Of a stretch of 64,000 nt of DNA, positions 9,164 to 16,240 are shown piece by piece. Source of the stretch: Reinekea blandensis MED297. GTDB lineage: Bacteria > Pseudomonadota > Gammaproteobacteria > Pseudomonadales > Natronospirillaceae. How positions within the stretch are numbered: position 1 is the first letter of the stretch; each line of letters starts with the position of its first letter. The stretch is taken from NCBI RefSeq assembly GCF_000153185.1, contig NZ_CH724152.1, forward strand, positions 498,730-562,729, in the 5' to 3' direction. Made by a program: the position numbers and the translations under genes. The notes beneath the pieces were generated by a model. The model saw only the letters and a program-made list of their open reading frames with translations. It was not told the DNA's origin and made no database searches.

Positions 9164-9526
9164 TTAACCACGGACTTGAGCGTTCCTAAACTTAACCATT
9201 TCAATGATTAATTGTTTTGGCAAGGGTTTGTTTAATGGGAACTGGATAGAGCCTTTCGCATACTTGAATTCACTCAGCCGTTCTTGAAAGGCCTCAATGG
9301 TATCCGGATGGGGATAAAACCCAATATGCTTTGCATAGCCTGCAATCATGATTTGTTGTTCGCGCTTGCCACCTTCGATTAACGCAAATGCGGGTATCTT
9401 GTAATTCATATGCTCAGAAACGTGAGGGGCTGCTTCCCAAATATATTCTCGGATTTCTGATAATGCTTCAGATGTCTTTTGTGGTTGATTCGCGATATAG
9501 GCATCGACTTCACTTGATCTTTCCAT
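9164..9526 (-). CDS. DUF1801-domain protein (cassette gene)
   Basis: 120 residues from ATG 9526 (MERSSEVDAYIA). The upstream in-frame extension is rejected because it lies within the attC-like spacer. Matches to DUF1801 are YIANQPQKTSEALSEIREYI, APHVSEHMNYKIPAF, KHIGFYPHPDTIEAF and KGSIQFPLNKPLP. Bacillus relatives are annotated as intracellular iron chaperones, but the biochemical role of most members is unknown. Downstream and upstream spacers resemble attC sites, so it is a candidate mobile cassette. Confidence 0.82.
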   Translation of the reverse strand: MERSSEVDAYIANQPQKTSEALSEIREYIWEAAPHVSEHMNYKIPAFALIEGGKREQQIMIAGYAKHIGFYPHPDTIEAFQERLSEFKYAKGSIQFPLNKPLPKQLIIEMVKFRNAQVRG

Positions 9527-9548
9527 TGTATTTGACTCTATTACTTTC

Positions 9549-9649
9549 TTGTAACGTTCTTGCGCTGGCGCGAACGATAGCCAGTCGAAGGCCCGCCTGC
9601 GATAGCGGGTTAATAAAAGCGGGCATGTTTCAGCCACGTCTTGTTAAGA
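9549..9649 (-). other. attC recombination site (cassette of the 9644-10036 gene)
   Basis: On the minus strand the site runs from TCTTAAC (9643-9649, overlapping the TAA stop of the upstream gene) to CGTTACAAG (about 9549-9557). Its centre contains a CCCGC...GCGGG hairpin. The position between two cassette genes and the stop-codon overlap are typical; the second core box is imperfect. Confidence 0.55.
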
Positions 9650-10036
9650 TTCGGGGTGCTCGGGCAAATCTACGACAACGGTTTTTTCCCCACAAACACT
9701 GCAACTTTTATGAATACTAAACTTAAACTCAAACAAATATGAGAAGTACTTCGAAAACTTAGCTCCGCCCCAAAATATGAGATAAAGAAACAGCCCTACA
9801 CTAAGTACTGCATCAAGAGCTTCTCCAATAAAATCGAACCAGTTGTTAGCGCCTATTTCAGCGGCATGAAATGCGGGTACAAGTGAAACCCGAGTATTTT
9901 CAATCACGAAGCTTACGATCAAGAAAAAAATCAAAAAGATAATCCCAAATACTATGGAACCACCAACAGCATCTGCTGGGTTAATCCAAAACCTAATCTT
10001 TCGTTTAAGCTTATTATTGCAGTTATTACATTTCAT
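9644..10036 (-). CDS. Small membrane protein with split CxxC zinc-ribbon ends (cassette gene)
   Basis: 130 residues from ATG 10036. The N-terminus carries a CNNC pair (MKCNNCNNKLKRK) and the C-terminus a CSVC pair (HKSCSVCGEKTVVVDLP). Between them are two strongly hydrophobic segments (about residues 26-48 and 72-92). The two cysteine pairs could form a single cytoplasmic zinc ribbon that closes the protein like a clasp, with both ends inside the cell (inference). I do not recognise the family. It is flanked on both sides by attC-like sites. Confidence 0.75.
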   Translation of the reverse strand: MKCNNCNNKLKRKIRFWINPADAVGGSIVFGIIFLIFFLIVSFVIENTRVSLVPAFHAAEIGANNWFDFIGEALDAVLSVGLFLYLIFWGGAKFSKYFSYLFEFKFSIHKSCSVCGEKTVVVDLPEHPES

Positions 10037-10040
10037 AGAA

Positions 10041-10131
10041 TCTTAACATTTTTGTTTTGCGGCGAGGTTACGAGTCCAAAGCCCGCCGAGTTACCGGTTT
10101 TGCGCGCTGACCCAACAATTTCTTGTTAAGT
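10041..10131 (-). other. attC recombination site (cassette of the DUF2489 gene)
   Basis: On the minus strand it begins ACTTAAC (10125-10131, overlapping the TAA stop at 10126-10128) and ends with GTTAAGA (10041-10047). The 91-bp interior has imperfect arms (GGCGGGC / GCCGC). The first box matches RYYYAAC exactly. Confidence 0.65.
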
Positions 10132-10461
10132 ACCAAATCGCCGAATTATAGATTTGCAGTTTTCTAAAGTGCATTCTTTAGCCCAAGTGGTTGCCCGCTC
10201 AATATCAGGCTGATGTTTTTCTAGCGCAGATTTAGACCAGTGAATCCTCACTGGACCCACAGGTAAATGATCTACTTCTGACATAACACCAGTGAACGCA
10301 GCGAAGTCCTCGTCTCTGTCTTCTAAGCCAACTGCAAAACGAAGCTCACTTAGAAGTAACGCACCTTCTAGGTAATCCAGAGTACCATCCAGCATCTTCG
10401 AAGCAACTTCGACAGACTCCAACCTTTTCTTCTGTATGTATTCTTCCCGGGACATCGTCAT
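10126..10461 (-). CDS. DUF2489-domain protein (cassette gene)
   Basis: 111 residues from ATG 10461 (MTMSREEYIQ); ATG 10455 is equally possible. The start sits only seven bases from the end of the preceding attC. The pattern VASKMLDGTLDYLEGALLLS, followed by ELRFAVGL and a late HLPVGPVRIHWS, fits DUF2489, a family of small, mostly helical proteins of unknown function often found in proteobacterial accessory DNA. It is bounded by two attC sites. Confidence 0.75.
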   Translation of the reverse strand: MTMSREEYIQKKRLESVEVASKMLDGTLDYLEGALLLSELRFAVGLEDRDEDFAAFTGVMSEVDHLPVGPVRIHWSKSALEKHQPDIERATTWAKECTLENCKSIIRRFGT

Positions 10462-10467
10462 AAAAGT

Positions 10468-10539
10468 ACTTAACACCCGCAGCACAGGACAACTTGAAGC
10501 GCAGCGGAAAGTTGGTCCGAGTGACTGCGTTTGTTATGA
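10468..10539 (-). other. attC recombination site (cassette of the coiled-coil gene)
   Basis: A compact 72-bp imperfect palindrome. On the plus strand ACTTAAC (10468-10474) is followed by CGCAGCACAGGACAACTT, a loop, AAGTTGGTCCGAGTGACTGCG and then GTTATGA (10533-10539). The arms pair with a few unpaired extrahelical bases, which is characteristic of folded attC sites. Confidence 0.72.
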
Positions 10540-10543
10540 ATAT

Positions 10544-11206
10544 TTAGTCTTCACTTTCGTCTAGCATTGTATGAAGAACCGCTTCTAGATCCTCCGGAGT
10601 AACAACTTCAGCATCTTCTTCTAGTACTGATAGCACAGCATCATGAATACTAACTGCTGTTGGTGACATACCCTCAACCATATCCTTTAACCTGACGAGT
10701 TCTAAGTTGTGCTCGTTTAACTTTTCTTCAAAGAATTCGATAACCTCAGGATTAACTGAACTACTATGCTCAAGGTGGTGTGTAAAGTTAGCGATTGATG
10801 ATGCGATATCATCGATTCTGTCGACAGAAGAAGAATGCTGTTCCTTAATGGAACTCACCTCTTTGCTAAGTTCGGCTACATTTTCTAAAAGTTTTTTTAT
10901 GAGGGAGCTCTGTTTTTCTAGTTGATTTTCTAACGAAGAAACGGCGCTCCCTAATTCTTTTACTTCAGCCCTGTATTTTTTGCTTTGTTCTCGCTCTTCT
11001 TGCGCTTCTTCACGCCTCTCTTTAAGTTCAGCTCGGATATCCTTTATTTCTGATTCAAACCTGCTATTCGTTTGCCCTAAAGCTTCATTCGATTTTTTTA
11101 GGCCATCAATACTGCCTTGAAATACCTTATAAATTCCGACAGACGCAATGACAAACAACACTACGCCGGGTCCATACGCGGTAAGCACATCTATTATTGG
11201 TTGCAT
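10544..11206 (-). CDS. Single-pass membrane coiled-coil protein (cassette gene)
   Basis: 220 residues. One N-terminal membrane helix (about 12-30, GPGVVLFVIASVGIYKVF) is followed by a long, very charged coiled coil (about 38-150, rich in KERREEAQEEREQ-type heptads). An acidic C-terminal region (EDAEVVTPEDLEAVL) ends in DESED. The topology suggests a short N-out or re-entrant anchor with a cytoplasmic rod. No family is recognised; possible roles include scaffolding or phage defence, but nothing in the sequence decides this. It is bounded by attC sites at 10468-10539 and 11232-11315. Confidence 0.75.
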   Translation of the reverse strand: MQPIIDVLTAYGPGVVLFVIASVGIYKVFQGSIDGLKKSNEALGQTNSRFESEIKDIRAELKERREEAQEEREQSKKYRAEVKELGSAVSSLENQLEKQSSLIKKLLENVAELSKEVSSIKEQHSSSVDRIDDIASSIANFTHHLEHSSSVNPEVIEFFEEKLNEHNLELVRLKDMVEGMSPTAVSIHDAVLSVLEEDAEVVTPEDLEAVLHTMLDESED

Positions 11207-11231
11207 ATCGATCTCCTTTGCTTGAATTTAT

Positions 11232-11315
11232 TCATAACGCCGCTAGCACGCGCGGCTTTGTAGTGAAGGCGAAGCCGCAACGGAAAAGCCGTCGCCGTGC
11301 CTGGCCTTGTTAAAC
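11232..11315 (-). other. attC recombination site (cassette of the 11322-11654 gene)
   Basis: On the minus strand it opens with GTTTAAC (11309-11315, exact RYYYAAC), continues AAGGCCAGGCACG, and closes with CGTGCTAGCGGCGTTATGA (11232 onward). The interior has a GGCTTCGCC-type hairpin. The overall arrangement is that of a classical 84-bp attC. Confidence 0.75.
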
Positions 11316-11321
11316 GTTGCC

Positions 11322-11654
11322 CTAGCCCTTGGCATTACTGGCATACTCAATAGCCAGAAGCATAAGAATCTTCAGCGCGAAATCGCCTACCTGTCTCTGG
11401 TAAGCCTGAAGCGAAGTAGACAAACTGGCTTTAAGCTCAGAAACATCTCTTTCACTTATGCTGGCAGGAATCGGCGCATCGAGTCCCTGCGCCACAACTG
11501 TTTTAGACTCTTTGATGAGCGGCATTATAGCTGAGACTGTTTGCGCTACTGTTTCTTCTGAAAAACCCCTTTCTGTAAGGGACTCCCGCAGCGCGTTTTC
11601 TATTTCAAGGTCATTCCGTATTTCCCGACTAGGGAATTCAACAATCTTGCTCAT
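11322..11654 (-). CDS. Hypothetical helical protein (cassette gene)
   Basis: 110 residues from ATG 11654 (MSKIVEFPSREIRND); the nine-residue upstream extension lies in the attC and is excluded. The protein is predicted mostly helical, with no signal peptide. The C-terminal segment (DFALKILMLLAIEYAS) is amphipathic to hydrophobic and might be a membrane-proximal helix. No family is recognised. Its stop lies seven bases before the attC at 11232-11315, and the preceding attC ends ten bases upstream of the start, so almost the whole cassette is coding. Confidence 0.7.
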   Translation of the reverse strand: MSKIVEFPSREIRNDLEIENALRESLTERGFSEETVAQTVSAIMPLIKESKTVVAQGLDAPIPASISERDVSELKASLSTSLQAYQRQVGDFALKILMLLAIEYASNAKG

Positions 11655-11663
11655 ATAGATACC

Positions 11664-11744
11664 GTTTAACGCCGCCAACACAGGCGAGTGTCAGCGAGTC
11701 CAGCCTGCGCTTTTTGCGGGCGATTGTGCTTGGCTTTGTTAGGT
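11664..11744 (-). other. attC recombination site (cassette of the 11739-12161 gene)
   Basis: The clearest site of the array, 81 bp. On the minus strand it begins ACCTAAC (exact RYYYAAC; the TAA is the stop of the upstream gene at 11739-11741). It continues AAAGCCAAGCACAATCG and ends ACACTCGCC...GGCGTTAAAC with GTTAAAC (11664-11670, exact GTTRRRY). The GCCAAGCACA and TGTGTTGGC arms pair. Confidence 0.82.
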
Positions 11745-12161
11745 GATTTCAACGTGCAGCCGCCACTCTGGTGAATTACTTGAGTAGTTTTCCTTTTCTG
11801 AGTATTCACTAATATAGCTATAGCCTTCTCCTCGACCTGCAAGATCATTTAGAAACTCTTGCAGGCTAGATAGAACACAGTTGCTTCCATAGATTCTTAA
11901 GATATCTCTATTATTCCAATCATCCATTGAGAAGTAGTCATTCGTTTTATTTTGGAGAGAGGTAAAAAGCTCTTCTTCTGTCTCATCTCGAATGATCTCA
12001 ATTGATATATCAGACTCTGATAGCATCAAAGTCGGGTTTTTAGAGCTAATAGCTTTGCCGACAAAATCTGCAAATTGATTATATTCCTCTGGCTTTGCGT
12101 ACAAAACCAGATCATCAATTAGTCCATTTGAGCGGAACATTTGTCGAGCCTCGATTCTCAC
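11739..12161 (-). CDS. Hypothetical protein, first cassette of the array
   Basis: 140 residues from GTG 12161 (VRIEARQMFRSNG), with ATG 12140 as an alternative. It is a soluble, acidic alpha/beta-looking protein. The C-terminal half includes LRIYGSNCVLSSLQEFLNDLA and SPEWRLHVEIT, a style seen in some small immunity-like proteins, but I cannot assign a family. It is the cassette closest to the presumed attI and Pc promoter, so it would be the most strongly expressed. Its stop overlaps the attC at 11664-11744. Confidence 0.7.
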   Translation of the reverse strand: MRIEARQMFRSNGLIDDLVLYAKPEEYNQFADFVGKAISSKNPTLMLSESDISIEIIRDETEEELFTSLQNKTNDYFSMDDWNNRDILRIYGSNCVLSSLQEFLNDLAGRGEGYSYISEYSEKENYSSNSPEWRLHVEIT

Positions 12162-12164
12162 TAT

Positions 12165-12250
12165 TTATTCACCTAACAGTTTATTACTCGGCTACCGCCG
12201 ATATATCCCTGCGCCGCGTATGCAAGGAATGGATTTGTACCCTACGGCGC
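12165..12250 (-). other. Presumed attI / array boundary
   Basis: An exact core box, GTTAGGT on the minus strand (12171-12177), marks the entry point of the first cassette. I find no matching RYYYAAC partner and palindrome to its right, as expected for an attI junction rather than an attC. Assignment as attI is inference, because no integrase gene accompanies it. Confidence 0.45.
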
Positions 12251-12261
12251 TCTAAGTCTCT

Positions 12262-12291
12262 AATGTAGAGGCGTTGCGAATTGCTTGTCAA
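12262..12291 (-). promoter_or_regulatory. Pc-like promoter driving the cassette array
   Basis: On the minus strand a perfect -35 TTGACA (12286-12291) and a -10 TACATT (12262-12267) are separated by 18 bp. It points leftwards into the cassettes, about 100 bp before the first start codon. This is where the common cassette promoter Pc lies in integrons. Confidence 0.65.
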
Positions 12292-12690
12292 TTTCACAAG
12301 CATGATATTTAAGCGCGAGCCGAAGTATTACGGACTTTGCTGCGCCTGTAACGCCCAGAAATCGGGGGGAGTAATAAGTTGTTCCTGATAGCTGTTCGCC
12401 GGTTTCCAGTTAAATAAGCTCGCGCACAAGTATTCGGGATATTTCCGGATAAACCAACGCAAAACGACGGCAACCACTAATAAAACGCGCACTTCACCGC
12501 TGGCTGTACCCGCTTGGTTACAACAAACCTCGTTTTGAAAAACATGACCTTGTGTTGTTCTTGCAAGACAGGCATCTGTCTTCAGGAGGCTTGGATATTG
12601 TTAGATCTGCATGCTGTTCCTGGTTGGTGGGACTGTCCCCTCTTTAAGTTCTCGAGTTGCCAGGCCTCTTAGACCAACGTCTAGTTTGCG
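12292..12690. other. Non-coding stretch where an integron integrase would be expected
   Basis: About 400 bp with no open frame longer than about 60 codons on either strand that looks real. It holds one hairpin (AAGACAG-GCAT-CTGTCTT, 12565-12582) and a GGGACTGTCCC palindrome (around 12630). I looked for the tyrosine-recombinase and IntI patch motifs in the short frames and saw none. Confidence 0.5.
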
Positions 12691-12720
12691 TTTTTTAAAA
12701 TATATATTAGATTTATCTAA
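12686..12720 (+). promoter_or_regulatory. Promoter and 14-bp palindromic operator upstream of the SQR fusion gene
   Basis: TTGCGT (12686-12691), 17 bp, then TAGATT (12709-12714) makes a plausible promoter. The -10 is embedded in the perfect palindrome TTAGATTTATCTAA (12707-12720). AT-rich TTAG..CTAA palindromes over the -10 are typical of ArsR-family sulfide or persulfide repressors (BigR/SqrR type). No such regulator gene lies in the window. Confidence 0.5.
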
Positions 12721-12765
12721 ATAAGAATTAATGAATTCATACACAGATACATAACCGAGGTGACT

Positions 12766-14436
12766 ATGGATATCCGCCAGATAAATGAGCTGTTCAGTGT
12801 CTCTGGCCAGCTGCAGGCAGACGATGTTGCCGTGCTGGCCAAAAACGGCATTCAAACGCTGATTATTAACCGGCCCGATGGTGAAGGGGCCGATCAGGTG
12901 TCTCATGACGAAATCCGGGTGCTTGCCGAACAACACGGCATGTCGGTGCATTACTTACCGGTGATTTCCGGTGCGGTCAAAGACGAAGAGGCGACGCAGT
13001 TTAAAGAGCTGCTGAAGTCGTCCGCGCAACCCATCCATGCCTATTGCCGGACCGGGATGCGTTCGGTCACGTTGTGGGCGCTGGCTCAGTCGCAAGACGG
13101 CGTGGGTTTTGAGTCCATTCAAAATGCGGTGGCGCGGTCCGGGTATGACATTTCCGGGTTGGCCGGTCGGCTGACCGGTCTGGCCCGCAGCGATGCTCAC
13201 ACTCCGAGTTACGATGTGGTCATCGTCGGGGCCGGTGCCGCGGGCATTGCAACCGCCAGCAGTATCCAAAAGCGCGACAGCCGGTTGAGCATTGCGCTGA
13301 TCGATCCGGCTGAGTATCACTATTACCAGCCCGGCTGGACGTTGGTCGGGGCAGGCGTGTTTAAACCCGAGAAAACCCGACGATCCATGGGCTCGTTGAT
13401 TCCCAAAGGCGTCGATTGGATTAAATCGGCCGTTGCTCAGTTTGAACCCGAAAAAGACCAGGTATTGTTGGAAGGCTGTCGTCCGGTGAAATACCGTCGG
13501 CTGGTGGTCGCGGCCGGTTTGAAGTTGAACTGGGACGGCATCGAAGGGCTGTCGGAAACCCTGGGTAAAAACGGTGTCACCTCGAACTATCGGTTCGACC
13601 TGGCGCCCTATACCTGGCAGATGGTTCGCCAGCTTCAGGATGGACGGGCGGTGTTTACCCAACCGCCCATGCCAATCAAATGCGCGGGCGCACCGCAGAA
13701 AGTGATGTACCTGTCGGCCGACCATTGGCGTAAGCAAGGGCGCTTGGGTGCCATGGACATTCAGTTTTTTAATACCGGACCGGGTCTGTTTGGTGTGGCC
13801 GACTATGTCCCGGCGTTGATGGATTACGTGAAAACCTATGGCATCTCGCTGAACTTTCAGCATCAGTTAGTGAAGGTGGACGGCGACGCGAAAAAAGCCT
13901 GGTTCAAACAGGTGGGTGATCAGGCACGGGATGAACTGGTAGAGGTAGGTTTCGACATGCTGCACGTCACGCCGCCACAACAGGCCCCCGATTTTATCCG
14001 CAGCAGTCCGCTGGCTGACGACGCTGGTTGGGTCGATGTGGATCAGTACTCGTTGCAGCATAAACGCTATGACAACATCTATGGCGTGGGCGATGTGATG
14101 AACGCGCCGAACGCCAAAACCGCCGCGGCCGCGCGCATGCAGGCGCCGGTGGTGGCGCACAATCTGGTGGAATCGCTGCATGAAGGCCGCCAGGTCAGTC
14201 AGTACAACGGTTACGGCAGCTGCCCATTAACCGTTGAGCGCGGCAAGATCGTTCTCGCCGAGTTTGGTTACGGCGGTAAGTTGTTGCCAAGCTTCCCGAA
14301 ATGGATGGTCAATGGGCTCAAGCCAACCCGAGCCGCCTGGATTCTGAAAGAACGGCTGCTGCCGGAAATCTACTGGTCGCTGATGCTCAAAGGGCATGAA
14401 TGGATGATTGAGCCGTCTCTGGAAGACGTCCGTTAA
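12766..14436 (+). CDS. Fusion of Blh-type (DUF442) phosphatase-like domain and sulfide:quinone oxidoreductase
   Basis: 556 residues from ATG 12766, with GAGGTG just upstream. Residues 1-110 form a beta-lactamase-hydrolase-like/DUF442 domain with the Cys-x5-Arg signature HAYCRTGMRS (Cys94). From about 148 there is an FAD/NAD-binding oxidoreductase (YDVVIVGAGAAG). The two redox cysteines typical of mitochondrial-type SQR are present: PIKCAGAPQK (Cys306) and YGSCPLTVERG (Cys486). The enzyme should oxidise sulfide at the membrane, pass electrons to quinone and release persulfide or polysulfide. The fused domain may handle persulfides or act as a phosphatase; this is not settled for the family. 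A strong terminator follows. It sits just upstream of the cytochrome bd operon. Confidence 0.92.
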   Translation: MDIRQINELFSVSGQLQADDVAVLAKNGIQTLIINRPDGEGADQVSHDEIRVLAEQHGMSVHYLPVISGAVKDEEATQFKELLKSSAQPIHAYCRTGMRSVTLWALAQSQDGVGFESIQNAVARSGYDISGLAGRLTGLARSDAHTPSYDVVIVGAGAAGIATASSIQKRDSRLSIALIDPAEYHYYQPGWTLVGAGVFKPEKTRRSMGSLIPKGVDWIKSAVAQFEPEKDQVLLEGCRPVKYRRLVVAAGLKLNWDGIEGLSETLGKNGVTSNYRFDLAPYTWQMVRQLQDGRAVFTQPPMPIKCAGAPQKVMYLSADHWRKQGRLGAMDIQFFNTGPGLFGVADYVPALMDYVKTYGISLNFQHQLVKVDGDAKKAWFKQVGDQARDELVEVGFDMLHVTPPQQAPDFIRSSPLADDAGWVDVDQYSLQHKRYDNIYGVGDVMNAPNAKTAAAARMQAPVVAHNLVESLHEGRQVSQYNGYGSCPLTVERGKIVLAEFGYGGKLLPSFPKWMVNGLKPTRAAWILKERLLPEIYWSLMLKGHEWMIEPSLEDVR

Positions 14437-14460
14437 CAAACACCAACCATTTGGCTAACT

Positions 14461-14489
14461 AAAAACCGCACTCAACAGTGCGGTTTTTT
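14461..14489 (+). terminator. Rho-independent terminator after the SQR gene
   Basis: AAAACCGCACT-CAAC-AGTGCGGTTTTTT: an 11-bp stem and a T-run, 25 bp after the stop codon. Confidence 0.92.
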
Positions 14490-14596
14490 CGTTTTGGGGC
14501 CGGACAAATCGCGCGGAAAGGGTTGGTTAGATCAATTAAAAATTAAATGGGTATTTTATTTACACTTTTACAACAGTTTTGTAGGCTGAATCGGGT

Positions 14597-14620
14597 ATGA
14601 TTTGATCTATAGCAAATCAT
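14597..14620 (+). promoter_or_regulatory. FNR/Anr-like box and 8-8-8 inverted repeat upstream of cydA
   Basis: TTGATCTATAGCAA (14602-14615) matches the FNR/Anr consensus TTGAT-N4-ATCAA in nine of ten positions. It is nested in a perfect inverted repeat, ATGATTTG (14597-14604) and CAAATCAT (14613-14620). It lies about 60 bp before the cydA start, where oxygen-responsive control of cytochrome bd is expected. Confidence 0.55.
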
Positions 14621-14677
14621 GCTAAGCATATACCTAATTAGAATAACAAGCGCACTCAGGCTGGGAAGGAGACGTTC

Positions 14678-16240
14678 ATGACCGATACGCTGCTCGAGCT
14701 TTCAAGGCTGCAATTTGCCCTGACGGCGATGTACCACTTTATTTTTGTGCCCCTGACGCTGGGTATGACCTTTATGCTGGCCATTATGGAGTCGGTGTAT
14801 GTCATGACTCAGAAACAGGTCTATAAAGACATGACCAAGTTCTGGGGCAAGTTGTTTGGCATCAACTTCGCTCTGGGGGTTGCGACCGGCATCACCATGG
14901 AGTTTCAGTTCGGCATGAACTGGTCTTACTACTCCCACTATGTCGGCGACATTTTCGGTGCGCCACTGGCGATTGAAGGGCTGATGGCGTTCTTCCTCGA
15001 GTCGACCATGGTCGGTCTGTTCTTCTTCGGCTGGGATAAACTCTCGCAGGTGAAGCACTTAATTGTTACCTGGCTGGTGGCCATTGGTTCAAACCTCTCG
15101 GCCTTATGGATTCTGATTGCCAACGGCTGGATGCAGCACCCGGTCGGCTCGACGTTGAACACTGAAACCATGCGCATGGAAATGAGCAGCTTCGCCGAGG
15201 TGATCTTTAACCCCGTTGCGCAGGTGAAGTTTGTGCACACCGTTTCCGCCGGTTATGTGACCGCCGCTGTGTTTGTGCTGGCGATTTCGTCCTGGTACTT
15301 ACTTAAAAATCGTCATGTCGCGTTTGCCCGCCGTTCGTTTGCCATTGCCGCCAGCTTCGGTCTGGCCTCGGTGTTGTCCGTTATCGTGTTGGGCGATGAA
15401 AGCGGTTATGAACTGGGCGACGTGCAGAAAGTAAAACTCGCCGCCATTGAGGCCGAATGGGAAACGCACGAACCCCCCACGTCCTTTACCGTCATCGGGT
15501 TCCCGAATCAGGAAGCGGAGCACACTGACTTCGCGATCAAAATTCCATGGGCGATGGGCATCATTGCCACCCGCTCGCTGGATGAAGAAGTCACGGGTCT
15601 GAAAGATCTTAAAGAAGAACATCGCGACTACATCGAATCCGGTCTGATCGCTTATAACCTGCTGGATGACGTACGCGACGGCAGCGCCACACCGGCCGAG
15701 CAGCAGCAGTTCGACGCGCATCAGGAGAATCTCGGTTATGCACTGTTGGTTGAGCCGTTTACCACCGACATGAGTAACCCCGGTTCTGAAGCCATTGATC
15801 GGGCGGTCGATTACAGCATCCCGCCAGTGGCGCCGCTGTTCTGGGCATTCCGCATCATGGTGGGTTCCGGCTTCTTTATGTTGGCCGTCTTTGCCTATGC
15901 GTTTTGGGTCAGCGCCAAACACCGAATCACCAAACCGCGATGGTTCCTGAAGGTCGCTCTGTTCACGCTACCATTCCCGTGGATTGCCTCGGAAGCCGGT
16001 TGGTTCGTCGCGGAATACGGTCGTCAGCCGTGGGCCATTGCCGAAATTCTGCCGCTGCATACGGCGGTGTCTAATCTCGCGATCAGTGACATCGTCATTT
16101 CCCTGATCGGCATCACGCTGTTCTATACGCTGATGTTCATCGCCGGTATGTATCTGATGATCAGGTTCTCGAAAAAAGGCCCGTATTCGGAAGCGACAGA
16201 TGCGGATGACGTTCAACCACAACTGCAGGAGGCACACTGA
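14678..16240 (+). CDS. cydA: Cytochrome bd ubiquinol oxidase subunit I
   Basis: 520 residues, nearly colinear with E. coli CydA and with the long Q-loop. The N-terminus ELSRLQFALTAMYHF carries His20 (haem b595-type ligand region). GRQPWAI and the Q-loop GDESGYELGDVQ are present. It binds haems b558, b595 and d and oxidises ubiquinol, reducing oxygen to water without proton pumping, with very high oxygen affinity. The start ATG has AAGGAG upstream. It is first in a five-gene unit: cydB overlaps by one base, then cydX and cydDC. Confidence 0.97.
   Translation: MTDTLLELSRLQFALTAMYHFIFVPLTLGMTFMLAIMESVYVMTQKQVYKDMTKFWGKLFGINFALGVATGITMEFQFGMNWSYYSHYVGDIFGAPLAIEGLMAFFLESTMVGLFFFGWDKLSQVKHLIVTWLVAIGSNLSALWILIANGWMQHPVGSTLNTETMRMEMSSFAEVIFNPVAQVKFVHTVSAGYVTAAVFVLAISSWYLLKNRHVAFARRSFAIAASFGLASVLSVIVLGDESGYELGDVQKVKLAAIEAEWETHEPPTSFTVIGFPNQEAEHTDFAIKIPWAMGIIATRSLDEEVTGLKDLKEEHRDYIESGLIAYNLLDDVRDGSATPAEQQQFDAHQENLGYALLVEPFTTDMSNPGSEAIDRAVDYSIPPVAPLFWAFRIMVGSGFFMLAVFAYAFWVSAKHRITKPRWFLKVALFTLPFPWIASEAGWFVAEYGRQPWAIAEILPLHTAVSNLAISDIVISLIGITLFYTLMFIAGMYLMIRFSKKGPYSEATDADDVQPQLQEAH

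Noticed and set aside
12625..12645. GGGACTGTCCC palindrome as evidence of a REP-associated transposase
   Set aside because: No transposase frame is nearby and an 11-bp palindrome alone is not enough.
12292..12760. Search for an integron integrase remnant
   Set aside because: Short open frames on both strands show none of the tyrosine-recombinase R-H-x-x-R-Y pattern or the IntI-specific patch; no coding claim is made.
12601..12951. Leftward open frame crossing the SQR start region
   Set aside because: It overlaps the start, operator and promoter of the SQR gene and encodes no recognisable protein.
12955..13863. 302-codon open frame antisense to the SQR fusion gene
   Set aside because: It lies wholly opposite a well-supported gene and its product is His/Arg/Pro-rich with no recognisable domain, typical of the antisense shadow of GC-biased codons.
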